Below are positions 1 to 8,818 of a DNA stretch of 64,000 bases, piece after piece. Each line of letters starts with the position of its first letter. The stretch's first letter is position 1. Made by a program: the position numbers and the translations under genes. Origin of the DNA: Tunturiibacter gelidiferens (GTDB taxonomy: Bacteria > Acidobacteriota > Terriglobia > Terriglobales > Acidobacteriaceae); assembly GCF_014201335.1 (NCBI RefSeq), contig NZ_JACHEB010000009.1, positions 62,001-126,000 on the forward strand, given 5' to 3'. The notes beneath the pieces are model-generated. The model was not told the DNA's origin. It made no database searches and was given only the letters and a program-made list of their open reading frames with translations.

Positions 1-20
1 ACCGCGTCTCATAAAACAGT

Positions 21-187
21 AGTTGCCTTTGCCTTTCTGGTTGTCATCCCCGAAGGGGATCTGCTGTTGCCTTGCCTTTCCTTTGCAGTGCCGTCGCACC
101 TTATTCCGTACACAAGCATCGTCATCTCGACCGCAGCTGTTCACAGTCTCACCGTGAGCAGCGCAGTGGATTGACCCCCGCATTTCG
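21..187 (+). repeat. Dispersed repeat R1, copy a (full length)
   Basis: Intergenic element that fills the start of the window. It begins with a TTTGCCTTT pyrimidine-rich tract, then the inverted repeat ATCCCCGAAGGGGAT, a CTGCTGTTG block, and a second block GTCATCTCGACCG followed by a GCTGTTCAC...GTGAGCAGC hairpin, ending near CCCCGCATTTCG. The same order recurs at about 5.83 kb and, reverse-complemented, at 35.77 kb. No credible protein is encoded. Function unknown. Confidence 0.8.
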
Positions 188-262
188 TCTTAGCGCTTGA
201 CTCTCGAATCCGCGAGAGTAGGGAACTAAACCTTCCCGTATCTCCCCCTAAAAGCCAGACCC

Positions 263-1030
263 CTACTCAAACCGCAGATGAACCTCACCCGCAGCGGAAA
301 ACTTCACATCCGCCGCAGACCCCGGATCACCGGACGTCACGCCCGTCCAGCTTCCCGTCGTCACCCACTGCCCAGCCTTCAACCCACCTGTCCGCTTAGA
401 GCCTTCATTTGCCAGCCAGGGCAGCAAACGCATCAGGTCGCCCGAAGTGTTCGATCCCGTCCGCTCCACCCGCACCATCCCATCGACAGCGATAGACACA
501 TGTTCGGTTTTGAAATCGATCTTCTGCCAATCCACAACCGCAGGACCATATACAAACCCGCCATGCATCTGCAGATCGCCGATCATCGACAGTCGCGCCG
601 CCTTCAACGGATCGAGCAGCCCACTCTCGATCACCTCAATCACTGGATGACAGCTCGCAATCGCACTGACGACCTCTTCTGAAGCGTAGGGCGTAGTCTT
701 CGAAGGCAAATTCTTGCCCAGCAAAAACGCGATCTCCGACTCCAGGCCGCGATACCTCCTCACCCCTCCAACGACTGCTCCATCCGCCGCCATCCAGGCC
801 AACGGCATCGGCGCAAACACCGGCGTAGCCTCCGCAGTCGCAGCCCCGATCTTCCACCCGCCGATCTCTCCATACGCTTCCGCAATACGATCCTGCAGCG
901 CATAAGCCTCATCCAGATCTTTCGGCTGCAAAGCCTCCGGAAGATCCTCAATCGGCGCCCCGGTCCGCCGCGCATCAAGCAACAGATCCGCAGCCTCCAT
1001 CAATTGTTTCTCTCTCTCGCCAGTCATCAT
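263..1030 (-). CDS. 2-keto-4-pentenoate hydratase / fumarylacetoacetate hydrolase-fold family protein
   Basis: A 255-aa protein of the MhpD/2-oxopent-4-enoate hydratase branch of the FAH superfamily, soluble, with no signal peptide. The segment GLESEIAFLLGKNLP (about residues 95-110) holds the Glu residues that usually bind the divalent metal, and VIEVIESGLLDP supplies a further conserved acidic site. Family members hydrate or decarboxylate 2-oxo acids at the end of aromatic meta-cleavage routes, but no other meta-cleavage gene is nearby, so the substrate cannot be assigned. It starts at tandem ATG codons without a strong Shine-Dalgarno sequence. It stands alone between two R1 repeats. Confidence 0.8.
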   Translation of the reverse strand: MMTGEREKQLMEAADLLLDARRTGAPIEDLPEALQPKDLDEAYALQDRIAEAYGEIGGWKIGAATAEATPVFAPMPLAWMAADGAVVGGVRRYRGLESEIAFLLGKNLPSKTTPYASEEVVSAIASCHPVIEVIESGLLDPLKAARLSMIGDLQMHGGFVYGPAVVDWQKIDFKTEHVSIAVDGMVRVERTGSNTSGDLMRLLPWLANEGSKRTGGLKAGQWVTTGSWTGVTSGDPGSAADVKFSAAGEVHLRFE

Positions 1031-1164
1031 GTCGTCCAGTGTCTCTCAACCAACCCGCATCTGTCTCGTCTCTTGCAGTTGTATCTGACTTCCTTTTGCA
1101 GCTGCATTTGGCTTCTTCATTTGCATTTTGCCTTTCTTGTTGACAGCGTATCCAAGACTTCCGC

Positions 1165-1250
1165 CCTTTGCCTTTGCAGTTGCATTTGCTTTTCTTGTTG
1201 TCATCCCCGAAGGGATCTGCTGTTGTCCTTGTTCTTCCTTTGTCGTCGCT
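1165..1250 (+). repeat. Dispersed repeat R1, copy b (partial)
   Basis: Partial R1 copy: the TTTGCCTTTGCAGTTGC tract, then TGTCATCCCCGAAGGGATC (one G shorter than in copy a) and CTGCTGTTG. The second block (GTCATCTCGACC...) is absent. A weaker TTTGCATTTTGCC stretch just upstream (1080-1150) may be eroded R1 sequence. It abuts the 3' end of the neighbouring PIG-L gene. Confidence 0.65.
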
Positions 1251-1262
1251 CTACCCACGAAC

Positions 1263-4097
1263 CTAGTTCGCGGCGCCGTTCTTTCCCAAACTCAACAGAT
1301 TCGCAAACAACCGATAAGCCCCCGGCACTCCCTCCGGCAGTTCCCGATACAGCGCCAGCGCCACGTAGACATAAGCACCCTTACCCGTCTTAGCCACCAG
1401 CAACCCACCTTTCTGCGGATCCTGCCCCGGATCATGCGTCTCCAGCGGAGCCACATACTGCGCATCCCACGTCCCCATAAACCCGTGCCCACGCTCCTCC
1501 ACCCACCCATCAAAGTCCCGCTCAGTAATTTTGTTCGGCCAGCTCAACACGGGGCTGTCAGGCACCACCAACTTCACCGGCGCCTTCTCATCCACCACCT
1601 TCTCCGCTTCTCCCAGCGAATACGAGTACGGCCCATAGTCGAAGTTCCCCAGGTTGTACTGCACAATCACGACGCCGCCATTCTTCGCGTACTGCAGCAA
1701 CTGCCCATTCGCCGCCGCCAGCCCAGGATGCGCCGCATAAGCCCTCACCCCCAACACCACAACGTCATACCCACTCAACTTCCCAGCAGCAACATCATTC
1801 ATCGTCAAAGTCGTCGCATGCACCCCAAGATTCTCAAGCGAAGCCTGCACCTCATCGCCAGTCCCCGGCAGATACCCCACCGTCAACCCCGGAGCCACCT
1901 TCACATCCGTCCCCCGCGCCCGATACGTCGCAGGACGATACAAACTCGCCGGCAACAACCCCGCGTACCCAACCGTCTTATACCCCTCGCGATAATCCTT
2001 CCCGCCGAAACTCGCCACCGCGGTCATCGTATAAGCCTTCTCGGCCATCTTCCCCGGCGTCACAACAAACGGCACATCCATCGAATCCCCATCCTTCGCC
2101 AGCGAAAACTCTGCCTTCTCCGGCGACGCAGTCCACCCCTTCGGCAACTCCAGCTTTACCGCCCCCGTCGCCGCGCCCTTCACATTGCTCTTCACCTTCG
2201 CCGATACCATCAATGTCTTCTCCGTCAACGGCACCACCCCCGCCGAAGGCGACATCGCCACCGAGATCGCCGGAGCCACCACCAGCGGCTCATACACCGT
2301 CCCTTGCCCCGTCACCCGATGCAGCGTCTGTACCTCCTGCCCCAGCTTCACCTCTACGCCGTCGTAGTCCAACGTCACCCACGCCGTTAGAGCAGGCAAG
2401 GGAAGCGAAGCATTCCGCAACGCCGGATCAGCCACGTCGTAGTAAGACTGCTCAATCCCCGGCCGCGTAAACGGAGGCCGCGTCACCTTCGCATCCTCCG
2501 GCAGCTTCACCTGAAACGAATCGTCATAGGCCTCCCCACTCACCACCGCCTTCCCCGCCGCTTTCGCCCCCGCGTCCTCAAACGTCGCCCCCGCATTCGA
2601 AGCCAGCCCCGCATCCTTCAACGTCACCGGCACCTTGCTCCCATTAGCCACGCGTATCTGCACGCCAAAACTCTGCCCCGGTACCGCCGTCACAAACGTA
2701 TCTGAGCCATCTCCAAATCGCGTAAACGGCCCACCGTCCGCCTTCCCCGCAACCTGCGCCCGCAGACTCAGCCCCAGTGCCTGCACAATCGCATCATTGA
2801 ACTGCACCCGCTTCACCCGCAACTCATGCAGCAGATCGTACTTCTCCCGATCCGTCAGCCCGCTCGCCTCCACCTTCGCAATCAGCTCATCGGTAGCCTT
2901 CAATCCATCCCGCAAAAACGGCGCAGTCTTCTCCGGCGCAGCAATTTTATAAACTCCCGCCGCCTGCTCCACCAACCCATCAATCTTCGCCAGATCCTGC
3001 TTCAAAAAAGTCGTCTCACCCGGAGCCAACGAACTCATCCCCACAAGCGAAACATCCACACCATCAAAAAAACTCTTCTCCTCCTCGCCCGTCGTCACCC
3101 GCGAAGCATAACGGTGATACGCGACATCGAATCTCCCCGCCGCCGGTATCCCCATCCCGCCGTTTTGAGACTTCTGCAGCCCCAGCCCCATCCGCGCAAA
3201 CTGCAAATAAGTCATCCCCAGCACCGGGCTATACTCGCCCTCCGGCACCGTCACATTTGCCTTCGGAGTCTCCGTCGTCCACACCTTCGTCACATAGTTG
3301 TAAAACCGCGCCGGAGCATACTTTCCCGTTGCATAGTCGTACATCCCCTTAGACGTCACAGAAAAAAACGGCTCCCGCGCATAAACCTTCAGCGGACTCC
3401 AAGGCATCAACCCCGCCGCAATCTGATCCGGAAACATCTTCGGATCACCCGCCGCATCAAAGACCTCCTGCGCCATCTCGCCCGACACCTGGTGCTGCCC
3501 ATGTCCATCCGTGATCCCGCCAACAAACACCGCCGTCACCACCAGCGGCCGATACAGCCTCACCGCCCTCACCGCGTCATACAGCACGCGATCATGCCCC
3601 CAGTTCTCCAGCGCCTCTTCCTTCGTCTTCGAAAACCCGAAGTCCACCTCCGTCCCCCACATCTGGTCGATCCCCATATACCGGCCCGCCGCCAGCAGCT
3701 CCTGCGTCCGCACCAACCCCAGCGCGTCATCAAAATCCGCAGACATCAAATTCTGGCCGCCCTCACCCCGAGTCAGCGTCAGCATCGCCACATGCGCACC
3801 CTTCCCACGCGCCTCATACGTCAGCATCCCGCCATCCTCATCATCCGGATGCGCCACAATCATCATCAAGCTCGCCCGCGTCCGCAGCTTTACCAGGCTC
3901 TGCCACAGCGCAGCCGACCCGTCATTCGCAGCGATCCCCCGAACCCCAACCGCCGCCTTCACCTGCTCCGCGGCCAGATTCGCTTTATCCATCCGCGCTG
4001 CATCGCGCAACTCCTGGCAGCACAAAACCCCACCCGCCACCACCAGCCCCATCACCGATACCGCAGCCAGACCCGCGAAAACCCGTTGAGAAGTCAT
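1263..4097 (-). CDS. Secreted PIG-L family (LmbE-like) deacetylase, 944 aa
   Basis: N-terminal hydrophobic segment (residues about 9-27, ending VLCCQ) suggests export, possibly as a lipoprotein-like or membrane-anchored protein. The zinc-binding AHPDDEDGG motif lies near residue 82, and a second metal ligand set is likely in DGHGQHQVSG near residue 200, so the catalytic domain of an LmbE/PIG-L N-deacetylase looks intact. The remaining roughly 650 residues form a beta-rich middle part and a C-terminal region with LGVRAYAAHPGL and NGGVVIVQYNLG, reminiscent of ThuA/GATase-like folds. Very long PIG-L proteins of this kind are typical of Acidobacteriota; the substrate is probably an acylated amino sugar but is not established. 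A second, short PIG-L gene lies at 12.2 kb. Confidence 0.85.
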   Translation of the reverse strand: MTSQRVFAGLAAVSVMGLVVAGGVLCCQELRDAARMDKANLAAEQVKAAVGVRGIAANDGSAALWQSLVKLRTRASLMMIVAHPDDEDGGMLTYEARGKGAHVAMLTLTRGEGGQNLMSADFDDALGLVRTQELLAAGRYMGIDQMWGTEVDFGFSKTKEEALENWGHDRVLYDAVRAVRLYRPLVVTAVFVGGITDGHGQHQVSGEMAQEVFDAAGDPKMFPDQIAAGLMPWSPLKVYAREPFFSVTSKGMYDYATGKYAPARFYNYVTKVWTTETPKANVTVPEGEYSPVLGMTYLQFARMGLGLQKSQNGGMGIPAAGRFDVAYHRYASRVTTGEEEKSFFDGVDVSLVGMSSLAPGETTFLKQDLAKIDGLVEQAAGVYKIAAPEKTAPFLRDGLKATDELIAKVEASGLTDREKYDLLHELRVKRVQFNDAIVQALGLSLRAQVAGKADGGPFTRFGDGSDTFVTAVPGQSFGVQIRVANGSKVPVTLKDAGLASNAGATFEDAGAKAAGKAVVSGEAYDDSFQVKLPEDAKVTRPPFTRPGIEQSYYDVADPALRNASLPLPALTAWVTLDYDGVEVKLGQEVQTLHRVTGQGTVYEPLVVAPAISVAMSPSAGVVPLTEKTLMVSAKVKSNVKGAATGAVKLELPKGWTASPEKAEFSLAKDGDSMDVPFVVTPGKMAEKAYTMTAVASFGGKDYREGYKTVGYAGLLPASLYRPATYRARGTDVKVAPGLTVGYLPGTGDEVQASLENLGVHATTLTMNDVAAGKLSGYDVVVLGVRAYAAHPGLAAANGQLLQYAKNGGVVIVQYNLGNFDYGPYSYSLGEAEKVVDEKAPVKLVVPDSPVLSWPNKITERDFDGWVEERGHGFMGTWDAQYVAPLETHDPGQDPQKGGLLVAKTGKGAYVYVALALYRELPEGVPGAYRLFANLLSLGKNGAAN

Positions 4098-4146
4098 TAC
4101 TTTCTAATCTCTCACACCCAACCGCCTCAAATCACTCACGAAAGTC

Positions 4147-4210
4147 TGCCTTTGCACTTGCCTTTGTCTTTCTGTTGTCATCCCCGAAGGGGATCTGCTG
4201 TTGCCCCCGT
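4147..4210 (+). repeat. Dispersed repeat R1, copy c (core only)
   Basis: Short copy with TTTGCACTTGCCTTTGTC, TGTCATCCCCGAAGGGGATC and CTGCTGTTGCC, between the start of the long PIG-L gene and the end of the DUF1275 gene. Both flanking genes are on the minus strand, so the hairpin is transcribed if the pair is co-transcribed. Confidence 0.7.
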
Positions 4211-4234
4211 CCCACTCGTACCTGTAACCAGCGG

Positions 4235-5011
4235 TTAAGCATCACCCAATCGCAGATCCCTAAGATCATCAATCACCGGAACAATCGCGAGCATCATCAA
4301 CACCACGGCTAACGGCAGCGTCGCAACGAATCCAGCCAGCCGAAATCCAACCGCCCCCACCACCCCGCCGACAAAGAAAAGCCCAACCAGAGAAGTCAAC
4401 AGCCAAAGCTTGTTCAGGTCTGCCCGCACCGCGCTCTCCGCATCGTCGCTCCGCCGATTCCAGTAGAGCGCCTTCCCCAGCTCAATCCCAATATCGGTCA
4501 CCATCCCCGTCACATGCGTCGTCCGTATCTCAGCCTGAGAGATCTTCGTGATAATCGCATTCTGAACTCCCATCGTGAAGCACAGCAGCGCCACCGTCAT
4601 CGGCACCACAAACCACTCATGCCGAGCCAGGTGGCTGCCCATCAATCCAAAACACAACAGCAGTCCCGCCTCCACCATCATCGGCAGCGCATACTCGCTA
4701 TTCAAATCCCGTCTTCGTCCCCAGTTCACCAGAATCGCCGTGGTCGCCGCGCCCGCCAGAAACGCCAGCAGAGCACTCATCCCCGCCGCCAGCCATCCCA
4801 CATCCTGTGTTGCCGTCGCATCCGCCATCGCCGACACGATCCCGGACATGTGCGACGTGTACTGCTTCACCGCGACATATCCTCCAGCGTTCGCCGCACC
4901 CGCGATAAACGCCAGAAAGTGCGCCAGCTGACGATTCGCCTTCTGGCTCCGTTGACTCCCCGTCAATCTGCGAAGATAAAGAACTGGCATTGCACCATCC
5001 GCCTCTATCAT
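4235..5011 (-). CDS. YoaK/DUF1275 family inner-membrane protein
   Basis: A polytopic membrane protein with about six hydrophobic helices, typical of DUF1275. Recognisable pieces are FIAGAANAGGYVAVKQYTSHMSG near the N terminus and AIITKISQAEIRTTHVTGMVTDIG in the middle, the signature regions of the family. The biochemical function of DUF1275 is unknown. I placed the start at ATG 5011, which has GAGGGA about nine bases upstream; a GTG at 5032 would add seven residues and another ATG lies at 4990. It is divergently arranged from the msrQ-like gene with about 100 bp between them. Confidence 0.85.
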   Translation of the reverse strand: MIEADGAMPVLYLRRLTGSQRSQKANRQLAHFLAFIAGAANAGGYVAVKQYTSHMSGIVSAMADATATQDVGWLAAGMSALLAFLAGAATTAILVNWGRRRDLNSEYALPMMVEAGLLLCFGLMGSHLARHEWFVVPMTVALLCFTMGVQNAIITKISQAEIRTTHVTGMVTDIGIELGKALYWNRRSDDAESAVRADLNKLWLLTSLVGLFFVGGVVGAVGFRLAGFVATLPLAVVLMMLAIVPVIDDLRDLRLGDA

Positions 5012-5109
5012 CGCAAAGTTTCCCTCACCCACAAACTCAGCGCCATCGCTCTAACTCAAATCTCCGACGCGCATCCCATCCGACAACCCCAGCTAAACTA
5101 ACCCCAACA

Positions 5110-5817
5110 ATGTTGAAGCGCGCCCTCATCCTCCTCAAAGTCCTGATCCACCTCCTCTGCCTCGCCCCACTCGCATGGCTCTGGCACTTCTACACCTCAG
5201 GCGCGCTCGCCCTCAACGCAGACCCAGTAAACTTCATCACCCACTTCACCGGCGACTGGACCCTCTACATCCTCTTCGCCTCCCTGGCCATCACTCCCAT
5301 CCGCCGCTTCGCCACCCGCCTCGGCTTCCTCGTCCGTTTCCGCCGCCTCATCGGCCTCTATTCGTTCTTCTACGCCACGCTCCATCTCGCGACCTACATC
5401 TTCCTCTTCTCCGGCTACGACCTCACCACAGCTCTTGACGGCATCCGCGCAGGCCACCCCAGCGTCCTTGTCACCCAATGGAAGCTCATCTGGCCCGGCA
5501 TGGTTGAAGATGTCCTCAAGCGCCGCTTCATCCAGGTAGGCCTCTTCGCATGGCTCCTCCTGCTCGCCCTCGCCTGCACCTCACCCGCCTTCATCATGCG
5601 AGCCATGGGCGGCAAAAACTGGCAGCGCCTCCACCGCCTCGTCTATGTCGCCGCCGTCGCGGGCATCATCCACTTCTGGTGGCAAGTCAAAGCAGGCAAC
5701 ACCCCGTGGAGGGTCACCGTCGTCCTCACCATCCTCCTTCTCGCCCGCGTAGCCTACACCGCAATGAAGCGCCTCAAAAAAACCACCCCCATCCCCGCCC
5801 GCCCCACCTCCGTCTAG
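5110..5817 (+). CDS. msrQ: MsrQ-like heme-binding ferric reductase-type membrane subunit
   Basis: A 235-aa integral membrane protein of the ferric-reductase-like transmembrane domain family. It has about six helices, with conserved histidines in YSFFYATLHLATY and LHRLVYVAAVAGIIHFWW, which in MsrQ/YedZ ligate b-type heme. MsrQ passes electrons from the quinone pool to the periplasmic methionine sulfoxide reductase MsrP. The start is ATG 5110 (MLKRALILLK), since the open frame upstream is low-complexity and not family-like. No msrP is adjacent, which is unusual because the two are normally an operon; the partner may be encoded elsewhere. Confidence 0.85.
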   Translation: MLKRALILLKVLIHLLCLAPLAWLWHFYTSGALALNADPVNFITHFTGDWTLYILFASLAITPIRRFATRLGFLVRFRRLIGLYSFFYATLHLATYIFLFSGYDLTTALDGIRAGHPSVLVTQWKLIWPGMVEDVLKRRFIQVGLFAWLLLLALACTSPAFIMRAMGGKNWQRLHRLVYVAAVAGIIHFWWQVKAGNTPWRVTVVLTILLLARVAYTAMKRLKKTTPIPARPTSV

Positions 5818-5830
5818 CCTCGGACGTGAG

Positions 5831-6110
5831 TTTGTTTTTGCAATTGCATTTGTCTTTCTTGTTGTCATCCCCGAAGAAGATCTGCTGTTGTCGGGCCTGC
5901 TGTTGTCGGGCCTGCTGTTGCCGCAACTGCTGTTGCCCTTGTCTCCACAGTGCCGTTGTACTTTGTCCTACACAAGAAATAGTCATCTCGACCGAAGCTG
6001 TTCACAGTCTCACCGTGAGCAGAGCAGCGCAGAGACCCCGCATTCGCCTTTGCTTTTGCAGTTGCCTTTCTGGTTGTCATCCCCGCAGGGCATCTGCTGT
6101 TGTCCTTGTC
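5831..6110 (+). repeat. Dispersed repeat R1, copies d and e in tandem
   Basis: A full R1 unit (TTTGTCTTTCTTG, TCATCCCCGAAGAAGATC, CTGCTGTTG blocks, then GTCATCTCGACCGAAGC and the GCTGTTCAC/GTGAGC hairpin, ending CCCCGCATTCG near 6045) is followed directly by a second core (TTGCCTTTCTGG, TCATCCCCGCAGGGCATC, CTGCTGTTGTCC). This fills the first half of the 540-bp gap after the msrQ-like gene. From about 6110 to 6361 I see no gene and no recognisable element. Confidence 0.75.
5882..5938 (+). repeat. 15-bp tandem repeat inside R1 copy d
   Basis: Two exact 15-bp units CTGCTGTTGTCGGGC are followed by CTGCTGTTGCCGCAA and a partial CTGCTGTTGCCC, so the CTGCTGTTG block of R1 has expanded locally. Seen directly in the sequence. 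Confidence 0.85.
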
Positions 6111-6361
6111 ACTGCTGTTTGGCCTTCGACCAAACCTCGCACATGACCGCAAAGAACCACCAACTCACCACAAATCACCACGAAGCCTGCCATCAAACAC
6201 GCGCGTAGTGGGTCAGTTTGCAGTGAATGGCTGAATTTGCCGATAACCCGACTTTCGAGGCACTTCGTCTCTTATGAACAGTCTCCTACCTTGACTATCC
6301 TTGGCGATAGGGGTTGCTGCTCAGACGGAAAAGTGATCCTACAGAGAGCCACGAGGTCGGG

Positions 6362-6637
6362 CTACTCCGGCGAATCGGTGTGAAGAATGCCGAGCTTCTG
6401 TGCCTCATTCTGGCTAATTTCTAGGGACGAAGCCTGGCCGTTATGGACTTCGTCCAAAGCCTCTCTCGACCGATCAATTTTTACGCCGGCAGCCTCGAGA
6501 GCGATTGCCATTGCTCCTTCGCTGGCGAAGCTACGTGTCAGTCCGCTAAAGCCCTCCAGATCGGCTTGAACGGGGCATGAGGCGATCCATGGACCGTCTG
6601 GAGATTCGTGACGCAAATGGAGAGAGAATGTATGCAT
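6362..6637 (-). CDS. Hypothetical protein, 91 aa
   Basis: A 91-residue open frame with plausible codon use and an AGGAGG-like sequence (complement of CCTCCT, 6645-6650) about eight bases before its ATG, which argues that it is a real gene. It has no membrane segment or signal peptide. The N-terminal pattern MHTFSLHLRHE...WIASCPVQADLEGFSGLTRS hints at a small alpha/beta domain of the HicB-like kind (short strand pairs followed by a helix), but this is weak. No HicA-like partner is visible next to it. Function unknown. Confidence 0.55.
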   Translation of the reverse strand: MHTFSLHLRHESPDGPWIASCPVQADLEGFSGLTRSFASEGAMAIALEAAGVKIDRSREALDEVHNGQASSLEISQNEAQKLGILHTDSPE

Positions 6638-6895
6638 AAATCCTCCTGATTATTGTCATTATGATGCGTCGGAACCGAGAGGAGAATACGCAACGATCAG
6701 TAATCTCAATTGGTGTAGGCGTGGCTGCGATGCGACCCTTTGGCTACCAATGCTTTGTCTTTTGGTAAACCCAAAGCTGTGTCGATCAAGGAGAGCCGTC
6801 CGCCGACTGTATCGAAACTCTGCACGCGCCTCGGCATTTCGCTCACTACCCCATAGGCACGTCCCTAAGCTGCGAAACGCAGTTTCTCGGCGCTA

Positions 6896-6935
6896 TCGTG
6901 AATGGACAACCAGTTCACGGCTACAATAAAGCGTC
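6896..6935 (+). promoter_or_regulatory. Candidate leaderless promoter with overlapping palindrome, upstream of lepB
   Basis: A good -10 hexamer TACAAT sits at 6922-6927, only eight bases before the lepB ATG (6936), and no Shine-Dalgarno sequence is present. The transcript would therefore begin at or within a few bases of the start codon. Immediately upstream is the imperfect palindrome GTGAATGG-ACAA-CCAGTTCAC (about 6897-6918), which could be an operator. No convincing -35 box is seen at standard spacing. Rest of the 300-bp gap (6638-6895): nothing recognised. Confidence 0.35.
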
Positions 6936-7733
6936 ATGGTGATACAGAAGAAACAACCCAGCGCCCGACAGGGCAATAAGCGCCAGCCTCGCGAAGAGAC
7001 TCATCTTGAAGGGCTGGCTTCCATCACAAGCATGCTCATCATCTGGTCCTTTGTCATGGGCTTCGTACTTCAAAACTTCGTCATTCCGTCCTCTTCCATG
7101 GCCAGCACCCTACTCGTTGGCGACCACGTAATCGTAGAGCGCGCAACCCTGGCGCCCGCTACCTCTTGGACGAACCTCATCCCGTACCGCGAACTGCGGC
7201 GTGACGAACCCGTCGTTTTCTTCCGCCCGGCACCTAATCCCAAGGGGCAGCACGATATTCTGGTTAAGCGCGTCATTGGTATCCCTGGCGATCGCATCCA
7301 CCTTCGCGGCGGCATCGTTTACCGCAACGGCGTCTCCCTGGACGAGCCGTACGCATCCAAGCCCACCCCGGCCAATTACGATCCCTACAACGACGAATTC
7401 CCCGCTATCTCACCAGCAAAAGGACGCGCAGTCACCGCCGAGTGGTCGCTTGACCTCCTCGACCACATCCAGGGTGAAGACCTCGTTGTTCCATCCGGCA
7501 TGTACTTCGTCATGGGCGACAACCGTAGCAATAGCTACGATGGCCGCTACTGGGGTCTGGTCCCCCGAGCCAACCTGATCGGCCGTCCACTTTTCGTCTA
7601 CTGGTCTTTCGAAACACCCGAGGACGATTTGTACAAAACTTCCCCGTCAGAAAGAGCCAGTTCCACACTCCACACCGCGCTCCACTTCTTTGACGAGACC
7701 CGCTGGAGCCGGACCTTCCACCGGGTGAACTAG
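6936..7733 (+). CDS. lepB: Signal peptidase I
   Basis: A 265-aa S26A-family leader peptidase that cleaves signal peptides at the outer face of the inner membrane. A transmembrane segment at about residues 33-50 (SMLIIWSFVMGFVLQNFVI) is followed by the box B serine motif PSSSMASTL (catalytic Ser near residue 52), the box D lysine in LVKRVIGIPGD (near residue 109) and box E GMYFVMGDNRSNSYDGR. All catalytic boxes are present, so it should be active. It stands alone, preceded by a candidate leaderless promoter. Confidence 0.95.
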   Translation: MVIQKKQPSARQGNKRQPREETHLEGLASITSMLIIWSFVMGFVLQNFVIPSSSMASTLLVGDHVIVERATLAPATSWTNLIPYRELRRDEPVVFFRPAPNPKGQHDILVKRVIGIPGDRIHLRGGIVYRNGVSLDEPYASKPTPANYDPYNDEFPAISPAKGRAVTAEWSLDLLDHIQGEDLVVPSGMYFVMGDNRSNSYDGRYWGLVPRANLIGRPLFVYWSFETPEDDLYKTSPSERASSTLHTALHFFDETRWSRTFHRVN

Positions 7734-7876
7734 ACTGCCTTTCACTCGGGGATGCGATCGTTGTAACAGTCCGGGACGCGGCCACAAGATCGGTCTGATC
7801 AAGGCGCTCGAATGACCAACGCCTAATCCCAGTGCACGAAAAACGGGTTATGAGAAACTTTGGTTTTCCCTGGAGT

Positions 7877-8410
7877 TCAAACTGACCCACGAGCAACACC
7901 CGCCCCTATCATCCCGAGATCTGTCCATCCATAAGCCACCACCGGAAGCATCACCCCACCCACCTCCATCTCCTTAGAGGCCACCCGTACACCACCCGAC
8001 CGCGAGTAAAATCCACCAGAAGAGTTGTCTTCAAGCACCCAGGCCACCATGCTCCCGAACCCTCTCTCCCCCAACGACCCAGCCAGCCTCTTCAACAAAG
8101 CCATCCCAATCCCACGCCGCTGCGCCTCGCGCAGCAGGTAGATCGCAAACAACTCCGCATCGAACCCCTCCACAGGCTCACGGATAGCCCCGCCGCCGAC
8201 AAACCCCACCACCTCACCATCCACCTCCGCAACGAACACATCCACATCAAAAGTCAGCCACTCCCGCCACGAAGCCTCGCGCTGCACGACATCCAGATTG
8301 GCCAGATAATCCTCAGGCACGATGCCCGCATATGTCGTCTGCCAGCTCTCCACATGCACACGCGCAATCGCGCCCGCATCCTGCACCGTCGCCACTCGAA
8401 TCTCACTCAT
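7877..8410 (-). CDS. GNAT family N-acetyltransferase
   Basis: About 177 aa with the GNAT fold: N-terminal IRVATVQDAGAIARVHVESWQTTYAGIVP, a typical start in RimI-like acetyltransferases, then VFVAEVDGEVVGFVGGG and the acetyl-CoA pyrophosphate loop region AQRRGIGMALLKRLAG (the Q/R-x-x-G-x-G/A pattern). Substrate unknown. I chose ATG 8410 (MSEIRV) because homologous domains begin there; an upstream start at 8458 would add 16 residues unlike the family. The R2 repeat lies upstream and its TTGACA-bearing end points towards this gene. Confidence 0.8.
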   Translation of the reverse strand: MSEIRVATVQDAGAIARVHVESWQTTYAGIVPEDYLANLDVVQREASWREWLTFDVDVFVAEVDGEVVGFVGGGAIREPVEGFDAELFAIYLLREAQRRGIGMALLKRLAGSLGERGFGSMVAWVLEDNSSGGFYSRSGGVRVASKEMEVGGVMLPVVAYGWTDLGMIGAGVARGSV

Positions 8411-8492
8411 GCGCTCACAATAACCTCCACCCACCAGACGATCAACCGATTTGCTCAAAGAGCAGCACTCCCATCACGTCTCCCTTGCGCCG

Positions 8493-8759
8493 AAAAAGCT
8501 GTCAAGCCCCCAACCCACGAAACCCGCGCCAATCCAGCACATTCGCGTGGCGTATGAGTTACCCTTCGCTAGCTATACTTAATACAGGTGCTAAAGGCCC
8601 CAATAGGTCTCCACCAAGAGGCAGAAGCTAACCCACTGATAACAAGTATTTTGTGCGTAACCCATTTATTCCCAATATTTTACAGGGGCCCTATGCCTGT
8701 AAGCCAATGAAATAGAACACCTTACGCCCAAAATGCCCTTGAGGGGGAGGGGGGTACCC
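8493..8759 (-). repeat. Dispersed repeat R2, copy a (full length, minus orientation)
   Basis: Read on the minus strand it starts with a GGTACC/C-run block (complement of GGGGGAGGGGGGTACC), then an AT-richer stretch containing AAATGGGTTACGCACAAAAT and ATCAGTGGGTTAGC, a degenerate hairpin, CTCATACGCCACGCGAATG, and ends GGGGCTTGACAG. The same landmarks in the same order occur at 35.45 and 50.24 kb. The central terminator-like hairpin is decayed in this copy. It fills most of the 400-bp gap between the GNAT gene and the DUF1800 gene. Confidence 0.85.
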
Positions 8760-8818
8760 TCCACAGGTCAAAACGCAACTTCAAACCGCAGGACAGGTCT
8801 AACCCGCCAGAGGCGTTC

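Noticed and set aside
2826..4238. 470-aa plus-strand open frame
   Set aside because: Antisense shadow of the long PIG-L gene, which has clear motifs; the frame exists because of strong C bias.
5774..6208. Several short open frames in the R1 array
   Set aside because: They are translations of the low-complexity repeats (Gln/Arg/Cys/Ser runs) and recur wherever R1 occurs.
8493..8520. Functional promoter at the TTGACA end of R2 for the GNAT gene
   Set aside because: The -35 hexamer is perfect but no acceptable -10 hexamer lies 16-18 bases downstream in this copy or in the copy facing the solA-like gene.
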